From: Methylobacterium oryzae
GTDB taxonomy: Bacteria > Pseudomonadota > Alphaproteobacteria > Rhizobiales > Beijerinckiaceae
NCBI RefSeq assembly: GCF_021398735.1
Contig: NZ_CP090349.1
Coordinates: forward strand, 5,826,001-5,890,000
Direction of reading: 5' to 3'
DNA: 64,000 nucleotides
Of the stretch, positions 1 through 8,671 are shown in pieces (the first letter of the stretch is position 1; every line of letters starts with the position of its first letter). The position numbers and the translations under genes are program-made. The notes under the pieces were generated by a model. That model searched no databases. It saw only the letters and a list, made by a program, of their open reading frames with translations, and was not told the origin of the DNA.

Positions 1-72
1 ACCGCGTCCGCCCGAATCGGCGCGGACCGTGCATCGGCCCGGCGCGCCCGCTGGCGCGGAGGAGTGAGCGGC

Positions 73-1500
73 ATGCCTGAATTCGACCTTGCCATCCGGG
101 GCGGCACGGTGGTCACGGCGAGCGACACGGTCCGGGCCGATATCGGCGTGCGCGGCGGGCGGATCGTCGCGGTGGCCGAGGGTATCGCCGACGCCGCCCG
201 GGTGATCGACGCCTCCGGCCTGCTGGTCCTGCCGGGCGGCATCGACAGCCACGTCCACATCGCCCAGGATTCTGGCCCCGGCATCGTCATGGCCGACGAT
301 TTCGCCAGCGCCACCCGGGCGGCGGCGGCCGGCGGCACCACCTGCGTGATGCCCTTCGCGCTCCAGCCCCGGGGTGCCTCGCTGCGCGGCGCCGTCGACG
401 CCTACCGGGCCAGCGCCGAGGGCCAGTGCCACGTCGACGTGGCGATCCACATGATCATCTCGGACCCGACCGAGGCGGTGCTCGGCCAGGAGCTGCCGGC
501 CCTGGTCGCCGACGGCTACACCTCGTTCAAGGTCTTCATGACCTACGACGACCTCGTGCTGAACGACCGCCAGCTCCTCGACGTGTTCCACGTCGCGCGG
601 CGGCAGGGCGCCCGGGTCATGGTCCACGCCGAGGGCTACGACGCGATCCGCTACCTGAGCGAGCGGCTGGAGCGGGCGGGCGAGACCCGGCCCTACGGCC
701 ACGCCCTGTCGCGCCCGGAGATCGTCGAGCGGGAGGCGGCCCACCGGGCGATCAGCCACGCCGAGCTGATCGACCTGCCGATCGTCATCGTCCACGTCTC
801 GGGCCGCGAGGCCACCGAGCAGATCGCCTGGGCGCAGGCGCGCGGCCTGAAGATCCGGGCCGAGACCTGCCCGCAATACCTCACCCTCACGGCCGAGGAC
901 ATGAAGGGTCTCGGCCAGGAGGATCTCATGGCGGGGGCGAAGTACGTCTGCTCGCCGCCGACGCGGGACGTCGAGAGCCAGGAGGCGGTGTGGTCGGGGA
1001 TCCGCCGCGGGATCTTCGACGTGGTCTCGTCCGACCATTGCCCGTTCCGCTACGACGACCCGCAGGGCAAGCTGAACCCGCGGGGGAAGACCTCCTTCCG
1101 CTGGATCCCGAACGGCATTCCCGGCATCGAGACGCGGCTGCCGGTGTTCTTCTCGGAGGGGGTCTCGAAGGGGCGGATCAGCCTCAACCAGTTCGTCGCG
1201 CTCACCGCCACGAACCACGCGAAGCTCTACGGGCTCTACCCGCGCAAAGGCTCGATCGCCCCGGGCTTCGACGCCGACCTGACCCTGTGGGACCCGAACC
1301 GGCGCGAGACCATCCGCCAAGCGAACCTGCACCACGGCTCCGACTACACGCCCTGGGAAGGCTTCGACGTCACCGGCTGGCCGGTCATGACCATCGCGGG
1401 CGGGCAGGTCATCGCCGAGGACGGCCGGGTCCTGTCCGAGCCGGGGCGCGGGCGGGTGCTCGACCGGGCCGTCGATCCGGCCGAGCGGCGGGACGCCTGA
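73..1500 (+). CDS. hydA: Dihydropyrimidinase / D-hydantoinase
   Basis: A cyclic amidohydrolase of 475 residues, the usual length, that opens 5,6-dihydropyrimidine or 5-substituted hydantoin rings. The binuclear metal ligands are visible: HVH at residues 60-62, the lysine that becomes carboxylated (SFKVF, K153), H185 (VHAEG), H241 (VHVSG) and D321 (SSDHCPF). An in-frame GTG lies at 64, but GGAGGAG at 58-64 sits 8 bases before the ATG at 73, so I chose 73. It is followed 48 bases later by ABC importer genes, suggesting that the importer supplies its substrate (inference). Whether the substrate is dihydrouracil or another cyclic amide cannot be read from sequence. Confidence 0.93.
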   Translation: MPEFDLAIRGGTVVTASDTVRADIGVRGGRIVAVAEGIADAARVIDASGLLVLPGGIDSHVHIAQDSGPGIVMADDFASATRAAAAGGTTCVMPFALQPRGASLRGAVDAYRASAEGQCHVDVAIHMIISDPTEAVLGQELPALVADGYTSFKVFMTYDDLVLNDRQLLDVFHVARRQGARVMVHAEGYDAIRYLSERLERAGETRPYGHALSRPEIVEREAAHRAISHAELIDLPIVIVHVSGREATEQIAWAQARGLKIRAETCPQYLTLTAEDMKGLGQEDLMAGAKYVCSPPTRDVESQEAVWSGIRRGIFDVVSSDHCPFRYDDPQGKLNPRGKTSFRWIPNGIPGIETRLPVFFSEGVSKGRISLNQFVALTATNHAKLYGLYPRKGSIAPGFDADLTLWDPNRRETIRQANLHHGSDYTPWEGFDVTGWPVMTIAGGQVIAEDGRVLSEPGRGRVLDRAVDPAERRDA

Positions 1501-1548
1501 CGGCCGCGCTGGCCCGCCGCTTGCCTGCAGCTCCCGGGGGAGAACCGC

Positions 1549-2544
<996 letters not shown>

Positions 2545-2555
2545 CGGAGACCACC

Positions 2556-3818
2556 ATGGACCTGCCCCAGAAGCCGAGCCGGCGCACGCTCCTGAAGGGG
2601 GCCGCCGCGCTCGCCGCGACGCCGGTGACCGGCTTCCCGGCGGTGCACGCCGCCGAGCCCGTGACCCTTCGCTATCTCGGCACCGCCGTGAACCAGTCCG
2701 CCGACATCGCCAAGAAGGTGAAGGAGGATCTGGGCATCACCCTCGAATACATTCCGGTGGTGACCGACGAGGTGACCAAGCGGGCGGTCACCCAGCCGAA
2801 CTCCTTCGACCTGATCGACACCGAGTATTTCAGCCTCAAGAAGATCCTGCCCTCTGGCAACCTGCAGGGCATGGACGCCAAGCGGATCAAGCTCGCCGAC
2901 AAGATCTCTTCGGTCTTCACCAAGGGCGAGGTCGCGGGCAAGAAGATCGGCGACCAGGGCACGGCGCCCAAGAAGGTCTTCTACCTGGAGGGCATCGACT
3001 CCAAAAAATTTGCCGGCGAACAGACTCAGTGGATCTCGCTGATCCCCACCGTCTACAACGCCGACACGCTGGGCATCCGGCCGGACCTGATCAAGATGCC
3101 CGTCACGAGCTGGAAGGAGCTCCTGAACCCGGCCTTCAAGGGCAAGGCCTCGATCCTCAACATCCCGTCGATCGGCATCATGGACGCCGCCATGGTGGTG
3201 GAGGCGACCGGCGACTACACCTACGGCGACAAGGGCAACATGACGAAGCCCGAGATCGACCGCACCATCAAGGTGCTGATCGAGGCCAAGCGCGCCGGCC
3301 AGTTCCGCGCCTTCTGGCAGGACTTCAACGAATCCGTGAACCTGATGGCCTCGGGCGAGACGGTGATCCAGTCGATGTGGTCGCCCGCCGTCACCAAGGT
3401 GCGGGCGCAGGGCGTGCCCTGCACCTACCAGCCGCTGAAGGAGGGCTACCGGGCCTGGGCCTCGGGCTTCGGCATCCCCAAGACGCTGAGCGGCCGGAAG
3501 CTCGACGCGGCCTACGACTTCATCAACTGGTTCCTGTCCGGCTGGGCCGGGGCGTACCTCAACCGGCAAGGCTACTACTCCGCCGTGCTGGAGACCGCCC
3601 AGGCGAACATGCAGCCCTACGAGTGGGCCTTCTGGATGGAGGGGAGGCCCGCCGAGAAGGACATCCTCGGCCCCGACGGCACCCTGATCGAGAAGGGCGG
3701 CGCCACCCGCGACGGCGGCTCCTTCGACGCGCGGATGGGCGCGGTCGCCTGCTGGAACGCCGTGATGGACGAGAACACCTACATGGTGCGCAAGTGGAAC
3801 GAGTTCATCGCGGCGTGA
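2556..3818 (+). CDS. Tat-exported periplasmic substrate-binding protein (PotD-like)
   Basis: A 420-residue extracellular solute-binding protein. The N-terminus carries a twin-arginine motif (SRRTLLKG, residues 8-15), a hydrophobic stretch and a cleavage site near AVHA-AEP (about residue 31), so it is exported folded by the Tat route. The start is the ATG at 2556 with GGAG upstream; the longer open frame extending upstream belongs to antisense-like read-through and is not coding. The body resembles type-2 periplasmic proteins for polyamines. Tat export of such a protein is notable but common in this transporter class. It sits 11 bases after the ATPase gene. Confidence 0.9.
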   Translation: MDLPQKPSRRTLLKGAAALAATPVTGFPAVHAAEPVTLRYLGTAVNQSADIAKKVKEDLGITLEYIPVVTDEVTKRAVTQPNSFDLIDTEYFSLKKILPSGNLQGMDAKRIKLADKISSVFTKGEVAGKKIGDQGTAPKKVFYLEGIDSKKFAGEQTQWISLIPTVYNADTLGIRPDLIKMPVTSWKELLNPAFKGKASILNIPSIGIMDAAMVVEATGDYTYGDKGNMTKPEIDRTIKVLIEAKRAGQFRAFWQDFNESVNLMASGETVIQSMWSPAVTKVRAQGVPCTYQPLKEGYRAWASGFGIPKTLSGRKLDAAYDFINWFLSGWAGAYLNRQGYYSAVLETAQANMQPYEWAFWMEGRPAEKDILGPDGTLIEKGGATRDGGSFDARMGAVACWNAVMDENTYMVRKWNEFIAA

Positions 3819-3895
3819 GGGCGGTGGGCGCCCGCTGCAAGCGACCGAAGAGTCCCATCCTGCGCGGCCACGCGGCGGCTGGATGGAACGCGGGT

Positions 3896-3919
3896 CCCCT
3901 CTCCCGCACGGGAGAGGGG
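3896..3919. repeat. Intergenic palindrome (CCCCTCTCCCG/CGGGAGAGGGG)
   Basis: A near-perfect 11+11 inverted repeat with a 2-base centre, lying between the binding-protein and first permease genes. A diverged relative occurs at 38571-38597 between unrelated genes, so this looks like a dispersed intergenic element rather than a dedicated operator. In RNA it would form a stable hairpin that could lower expression of the downstream permeases relative to the binding protein. Confidence 0.6.
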
Positions 3920-4005
3920 GCGCGTCGCGCCTTGCGGGAACCGATGCGTGCGCATCGCACCCCACTGAGGAGATGGGACGCATCAGCACGCGTGGGGCGA
4001 GCCCG

Positions 4006-4938
4006 ATGAGCGATCTCGCCCTGCCCGCCGCGGCCGCTGCGAACACCGCAGCGCCCACCGTCGCGGCGCGCCCGCGCGGCCGCGCCCTCGCCTATCTCCA
4101 GGCCGCGCCACTGGCCCTCGTCTTCCTCGTCTTCCTGGTGGTGCCGCTGGTGCTCACCGGGATCGTCTCGCTCTGGGAGTACAACGAGTACGAGATCATC
4201 CCGGCGCTCACCCTGCAGAACTACGCCGACGTGTTCGACGGCTGCCTGTCGGCCGACCTCTGCACGACCGTGCGCACCTACCTGTCGACGGTGAAGTTCG
4301 TCGCGCTGACGCTGGCGATCACGCTGCCGCTGGGCTTCGCCATCGCGTACTTCCTGGCCTTCCACATCCGCTCCGGCACGGTGCGGATGGGCCTGTTCCT
4401 GCTCTGCACGATCCCGTTCTGGACCTCGAACGTGATCCGCATGATCTCGTGGATCCCGCTGCTCGGCCGCAACGGCCTCGTCAACGACACGCTGCGCACC
4501 CTCGGGCTGATCCGCGAGCCAATCGAGGGCCTGCTCTACTCCGACTTCGCGGTGGTCCTGGCCTTCGTGCACCTCGACACGGTGTTCATGATCGTGCCGA
4601 TCTTCAACAGCCTCGCGCGCATCGACCGGCGGCTGATCGAGGCGGCGCGCGACGGCGGCGCGTCGGGCGCGCAGATCCTCTGGAACGTGATCCTGCCGCT
4701 CGCCAAGCCCGGCATCGCCATCGGGACGATCTTCGTGACGACCCTGGTGATGGGCGACTTCGTCACTGTGGGCGTGATGGGCGGCCAGCAGATCGCCAGC
4801 GTCGGCAAGGTGATCCAGGTGCAGATGTCCTACCTGCAGTTCCCGGCCGCCGCCGCCAACGCCGTGGTGCTGCTCGCCGCCGTGCTGCTGATGATCCTCG
4901 GGCTCACCCGGATGATCGACCTCCGGCGGGAATTGTAG
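4006..4938 (+). CDS. ABC importer permease 1 (PotB-like)
   Basis: A 310-residue inner-membrane permease with six predicted hydrophobic segments. The EAA loop (EAARDGGASGAQ) that docks on the ATPase lies at about residues 210-221. I chose ATG 4006 (MSDLALP) because upstream codons in the frame run through the palindromic element at 3896-3919 and encode no membrane or signal sequence. The ribosome-binding site is weak. It is separated from the binding-protein gene by 187 bases but only 2 bases from the second permease. Confidence 0.9.
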   Translation: MSDLALPAAAAANTAAPTVAARPRGRALAYLQAAPLALVFLVFLVVPLVLTGIVSLWEYNEYEIIPALTLQNYADVFDGCLSADLCTTVRTYLSTVKFVALTLAITLPLGFAIAYFLAFHIRSGTVRMGLFLLCTIPFWTSNVIRMISWIPLLGRNGLVNDTLRTLGLIREPIEGLLYSDFAVVLAFVHLDTVFMIVPIFNSLARIDRRLIEAARDGGASGAQILWNVILPLAKPGIAIGTIFVTTLVMGDFVTVGVMGGQQIASVGKVIQVQMSYLQFPAAAANAVVLLAAVLLMILGLTRMIDLRREL

Positions 4939-4940
4939 CG

Positions 4941-5828
4941 ATGGACCAGCCCCGCGGCCGCGCCTTCTACCTGCTGGCGGCGGTCTTCGCTCTCTACGTC
5001 CTGTTCCTCTACGGGCCGACGCTGACGATCCTGGCGCTGAGCTTCCAGGGCCCGTCCGGCGGCCTGACCTTCCCGATGAACGGCGTCTCGACCCACTGGT
5101 TCGCCAAGCTGTGGGAAGGCGTCGGCGTGATCGACATCTGGGCGGCGCTGCGGCGCTCGCTGGCCCTCGGTCTCGTGGTCATGGCGCTCACCGTGGGAAT
5201 CGCATTCTACGCGGGCCTCGCCTTCCGGAAGGGGTTTCGCGGGGCCGGCCTCGTCTTCGCCCTGGCGGTCTCGAGCCTGATCGTGCCTTCGATCGTGGTC
5301 TCGCTGGGCATCGGCCTGGAATTCCGGCTCCTCGACGACGCCGTGAAGGCGTTCGCCGCCGCCACCGGCTGGGGTTTCCTGCAGGATCACGGCACGCTGA
5401 TGGGCCTCTACAGCTCGGCGCTGGGCGCGCATCTCACCTGGACCCTGCCCTTCGGCCTGCTGATCATGTTCGCGGTGTTCAACCGGTTCGACCCGGCCTA
5501 CGAGGAGGCCGCCCGCGACCTGGGCGCCAGCGGCCCGCAGACGCTCCGGCACGTGGTGGTGCCGATCCTCGCGCCCGCGCTCGTCGGCGTCGCGCTGTTC
5601 GGCTTCACCCTGTCGTTCGACGAGCTTGCCCGCACCAGCCAGGCGATCGGCGGCCGCAACACCCTGCCGCTGGAGCTGCAGGGCCTGACCACGACGGTGA
5701 CGACGCCGGAGATCTACGCCCTCGGCACGGTCACCACGGCCGTCTCGGCGCTGGTGATCGGGACCGCGCTCGGCCTGACCCTGTGGCTGCAGAAGCGCCG
5801 GGCGCGGCGGGCGCTGGCGGGCCTGTGA
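4941..5828 (+). CDS. ABC importer permease 2 (PotC-like)
   Basis: A 295-residue permease with six hydrophobic segments and an EAA loop (EEAARDLGASGPQ) at about residues 183-195. The start ATG is 2 bases after the stop of permease 1, so the two are translationally coupled and form the heterodimeric pore. It is the last gene of the hydantoinase/importer operon; hairpins lie downstream at 5907-5981. Confidence 0.92.
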   Translation: MDQPRGRAFYLLAAVFALYVLFLYGPTLTILALSFQGPSGGLTFPMNGVSTHWFAKLWEGVGVIDIWAALRRSLALGLVVMALTVGIAFYAGLAFRKGFRGAGLVFALAVSSLIVPSIVVSLGIGLEFRLLDDAVKAFAAATGWGFLQDHGTLMGLYSSALGAHLTWTLPFGLLIMFAVFNRFDPAYEEAARDLGASGPQTLRHVVVPILAPALVGVALFGFTLSFDELARTSQAIGGRNTLPLELQGLTTTVTTPEIYALGTVTTAVSALVIGTALGLTLWLQKRRARRALAGL

Positions 5829-5906
5829 TCGATGCCGGACGGCCGGGCCGCCGCGGGTCGGCGGCGCCGCCGCATTGCCAATCCGCCCCCGCCCGTGTAT
5901 GCGCAC

Positions 5907-5945
5907 GGCGCGCCCCCGAGACACCCTTGGAGGCAGGGGCGCGCC
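5907..5945 (+). promoter_or_regulatory. Leader hairpin 1 upstream of rplY
   Basis: A perfect 10-bp stem (GGCGCGCCCC with GGGGCGCGCC) closing a 19-base loop. It is not followed by a T run. It stands 11 bases before a second, terminator-like hairpin and about 70 bases before the rplY start. The arrangement could be leader RNA of rplY or simply the end of the transporter operon. Confidence 0.5.
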
Positions 5946-5956
5946 GGGAAGGATGT

Positions 5957-5981
5957 GGCCGTCCGCCAGGGGCGGCCTTTT
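5957..5981 (+). terminator. Terminator/attenuator-like hairpin before rplY
   Basis: An 8-bp stem (GGCCGTCC with GGGCGGCC, one G-U) with a 5-base loop, followed directly by TTTTCGTTTT. It is a good intrinsic terminator for the upstream importer operon. It ends only 36 bases before the rplY start, so if the rplY promoter lies upstream of it, it would act as an attenuator. Confidence 0.55.
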
Positions 5982-6017
5982 CGTTTTCCGGCTCCAGCAA
6001 TCGTAAAGGATCACGCC

Positions 6018-6701
6018 ATGAGCGCTGTGAAGACGCTTGAGGCCGTGGCACGCGACCGGGTCGGCAAGGGGGCCGCCCGGGCCGTTCGTCGCCAGGGCCA
6101 AGTTCCCGCCGTCATCTACGGGGGTGGCCAGCCGCCGCAATCCATCGCGGTCGACCTCATCCGCACCCGCACCCTGATCTACGCCGGCGGCTTCAAGACC
6201 ACGCTGTTCGAGATCAACGCCGGCGGCAAGAAGGTCCGCGCGATCCCGCGCGACTTCCAGCTGGACCCGGTGACCGGCGTGCCGCTGCACGTCGACTTCC
6301 TGCGCGTCGTCTCGGGCCAGACCGTCACGGTCGAGGTGCCGGTGCACTTCGTCAACGAGGACGCGGCCCCCGGCATCAAGAAGCTCGGCGGCACCCTCAA
6401 CATCGTGGCCCACACGCTGAGCCTCGACGTCGCCCCCGACCAGATCCCGGACGCGATCGAGGTCGACCTGACCGGCCGCGCGATCGGCGACGTCATCCAC
6501 GTCTCCGACATCAAGATCCCGGCCGGCACCTACACCGGCGAGCAGACCGACCCGGTGGCCAACATCGTGCCGCCGACCGTGCTGGGTGCCGAGGTGGAGG
6601 CCGAGGAGGCCGCCATCGCCGAGGCGCAGTCGGCCGAGGCCGCCGAGGAGAAGGCCGAGGAGTCCGCCGAGGACGAGAAGAAGGACGGCGAGGAGGCCTG
6701 A
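6018..6701 (+). CDS. rplY: 50S ribosomal protein L25, Ctc form
   Basis: A 227-residue ribosomal protein that binds 5S rRNA. Residues 1 to about 95 match the L25 domain (GKGAARAVRRQGQVPAVIYG). The rest is the TL5/Ctc beta domain found in longer homologs, ending in an acidic Ala/Glu-rich tail from about residue 195. The ATG has AAAGGA 8 bases upstream; upstream in-frame codons run through the leader hairpins and are not used. A strong terminator follows at 6729-6755. In many Rhizobiales pth and ychF follow rplY; here the next gene is convergent pdxH. Confidence 0.95.
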   Translation: MSAVKTLEAVARDRVGKGAARAVRRQGQVPAVIYGGGQPPQSIAVDLIRTRTLIYAGGFKTTLFEINAGGKKVRAIPRDFQLDPVTGVPLHVDFLRVVSGQTVTVEVPVHFVNEDAAPGIKKLGGTLNIVAHTLSLDVAPDQIPDAIEVDLTGRAIGDVIHVSDIKIPAGTYTGEQTDPVANIVPPTVLGAEVEAEEAAIAEAQSAEAAEEKAEESAEDEKKDGEEA

Positions 6702-6728
6702 GCCTCAGCGCCACCCGTCACGCGACGC

Positions 6729-6755
6729 GAGAGCCCCGGCCCTGCCGGGGCTCTC
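6729..6755. terminator. Bidirectional terminator between rplY and pdxH
   Basis: A perfect 12-bp stem (GAGAGCCCCGGC with its complement) and a 3-base loop, between two convergent genes. It can end transcription from both sides, although T runs are short on either flank. Confidence 0.75.
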
Positions 6756-6772
6756 TGCGTTTCGGCTTGATG

Positions 6773-7396
6773 TCAGGGATAGAGCCGCGCCCGGCTCCAG
6801 CCCGCGCCCGTCCGGGTGAAGCGGACCCGGTCGTGCAGGCGGAAATCGCCGTTCTGCCAGAACTCGACGCTCACCGGCGCGATCCGGAATCCGGTCCAGT
6901 GCTCCGGCCGGGGGATCGGCCCGTCGCCGTACCGCTCGGACAGCTCCGCCACCGCGTTCATCAGCGTGGCGCGGTCGGCCAGCGGGCGGGATTGCTGGCT
7001 GGCGATCGCCCCGAGCCGGCTCTCGCGGCGGCGGCTCTGGAAATACGCGTCGGCCTCCGCGGCCGTGACCGGCGTGATCGGCCCGCGGGCCCGCACCTGC
7101 CGGCGCAGGCTCTTCCAGTGCAGCACCAGGGCCGCCTGGGGGTTCTGCGCCAGCTCCTCCCCCTTGGTGGACTGCGTGTTGGTGTAGAAGACGAAGCCTC
7201 GGGCGTCGAAGTCCTTCAGCAGGACCATTCGCACGTCCGGCAGCCCGTCCGATCCGGCGGTGGCGAGCGCCATCGCGTTCGCGTCCTCGGGCTCGGAGGC
7301 CTCGGCCTCCTTCATCCAGGCCGCGAACAGCCCGACGGGGTCCTCGCTCAGCGTGAAGTCCGCGCTCTTCGGGTCATCGGTCCTTAACTGATCCAC
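6773..7396 (-). CDS. pdxH: Pyridoxamine 5'-phosphate oxidase
   Basis: A 207-residue FMN-dependent enzyme that oxidises pyridoxine or pyridoxamine 5'-phosphate to pyridoxal 5'-phosphate. The FMN-binding part is recognisable from about residue 50 (GLPDVRMVLLKDFDARGFVFYTN) and the conserved C-terminus has the WQNGDFRLHDR motif, which is typical of PdxH. Length is normal. It is a single gene between convergent rplY and a divergent small lipoprotein gene. PLP made here is the cofactor of GlyA encoded at 16205. Confidence 0.95.
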   Translation of the reverse strand: MDQLRTDDPKSADFTLSEDPVGLFAAWMKEAEASEPEDANAMALATAGSDGLPDVRMVLLKDFDARGFVFYTNTQSTKGEELAQNPQAALVLHWKSLRRQVRARGPITPVTAAEADAYFQSRRRESRLGAIASQQSRPLADRATLMNAVAELSERYGDGPIPRPEHWTGFRIAPVSVEFWQNGDFRLHDRVRFTRTGAGWSRARLYP

Positions 7397-7489
7397 GCCA
7401 AGACTCCTGCCAGCCGCGTCCAGGGCCTGAGGGGGGCACCGACATCGGCATGTTCGGTCGAGCGAATAGCCCGTCGTGAGTCAGGTGTA

Positions 7490-7990
7490 ATGCGGGGATG
7501 CGCGTGTAAAGGGCCAAGCCGGCGGTCGCGCATCTGCGCGTCCGTGTCGGTGGTGTCGATGGCGATGGCGATGGCCCTGTGCGGCTGCAGCCAGCCCCTG
7601 CTGGTCTTCCGGGGCGATCCGCCGGCGGCGCCGCCGCGCGTCGTCGAGGAGCCGACCGTCACCGGCAGCATCGAGAAGCGGCCTGTGAGCTTCGGGGACG
7701 ACCTCGCCGAGGAGGATTGGCGCCGGGCGCGGGCCGCCCTGAGCGTCGCCCTGGATCCGCAGGGCAACGGGCGGCCGGTCAAGTGGGACAACCCGGAGAC
7801 CGGGCTCCACGGGTCGGTCAATCCGACCGGGCTCCCGTACGTCTCGGACGAGCTGATCTGCCGCAACTTCCTGGCATCGGTGATCGCGCCGACCCGCAGC
7901 CGCTTCGTCCGCGGCACCGGCTGCAAGCTCTCGGGCGGACCGTGGACGCTCAAGCGCGTCCGGGCCGCGAGCGGCCTCGGACGCTCCTGA
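7490..7990 (+). CDS. Putative surface lipoprotein (RT0821/Lpp0805-like)
   Basis: A 166-residue protein with a charged N-terminus, a hydrophobic stretch (about residues 16-30) and a lipobox-like ALCGC, so it is probably a lipoprotein; a Cys at -2 of the lipobox is unusual. The rest is a small domain rich in Pro, Arg and Gly with WDNPETGLHGSVNP and a C-terminal C..F pattern, as in short surface-antigen type proteins. The start at 7490 gives the best signal peptide; ATG 7559 would remove the basic n-region. Function unknown. It diverges from pdxH over about 90 bases. Confidence 0.7.
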   Translation: MRGCACKGPSRRSRICASVSVVSMAMAMALCGCSQPLLVFRGDPPAAPPRVVEEPTVTGSIEKRPVSFGDDLAEEDWRRARAALSVALDPQGNGRPVKWDNPETGLHGSVNPTGLPYVSDELICRNFLASVIAPTRSRFVRGTGCKLSGGPWTLKRVRAASGLGRS

Positions 7991-8028
7991 ACGACGAGGC
8001 CGTCGCGCGACGGCCTCCGCGGATCGCC

Positions 8029-8328
8029 TCAGTAAGGGTAGCCGTAGTACGGCCGCACGCGCAGGCGCGGCTGCGCGGCCGGCGGCGCCGCGTAGCGGGC
8101 CGCGGCCTCCGGATCGTAGGTCCGGATGTAGGGGTCGAGGGCCGGGTCGCGATAATTGCCGTTGTTGACCCCGGCCGAGCGGTCGTTGCCGCTCAGCGCC
8201 GCGTAGGGGGAGAGGCCGCTCCCGCTGTCGCCGCCGCCACCGCCGCCACCGCCCCAGGCGAAGGCCGTTCCCGGAATGGCGGCGAGGAGCATCGCCGCGA
8301 GGGGCATCGTCAGCGTCTTGCGCGTCAT
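8029..8328 (-). CDS. Small exported glycine-rich protein
   Basis: A 99-residue protein with a clear Sec signal peptide (MTRKTLTMPLAAMLLAAIP, cleavage after AFA at about 24), then eight consecutive glycines and a Pro/Tyr-rich tail ending YYGYPY. The ATG is preceded by GGAGA. No catalytic motif is visible; low-complexity composition suggests a surface or periplasmic structural role. It is convergent with the lipoprotein gene. Confidence 0.72.
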   Translation of the reverse strand: MTRKTLTMPLAAMLLAAIPGTAFAWGGGGGGGGDSGSGLSPYAALSGNDRSAGVNNGNYRDPALDPYIRTYDPEAAARYAAPPAAQPRLRVRPYYGYPY

Positions 8329-8671
8329 GTCCTGTCTCCGCACCACGTCCTTGACTGGCGAACGGTCCAGCTGGAGGTGGAGTTCCCCTCGGCGAACCGC
8401 CACCGCCTCGCGACATTGTATCACGACCCGCCAACACGCGTTTATTTGAAGGACGGCGTTTCGATTTTTCCGGTTCATCGTCCAGAAATCGTCCCGCACG
8501 TTAAGCTTGAACCTGTAGACAGCCACGCGGCCGTGCTTGATCGTGGCGCGGCGTAACAGCATTCGAGCCTGGCTCGACCGTATCGAGGGTCGAGGCCGGG
8601 CGCATCTTGGGTCTGGCCGCCGTGAGCGTCGATACGAAATCCGGCACGCGGGGCGCGGGGCCGACCGGCTG
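8329..8671. other. Intergenic region, 343 bases
   Basis: The divergent spacer between the glycine-rich protein gene and the formyltransferase-like gene. It contains an AT-richer stretch near 8440-8510 suitable for promoters in both directions. An open frame in phase with the downstream gene runs from a TTG at 8537, so the true start of that gene may lie inside this region. No RNA gene seen. Confidence 0.5.
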
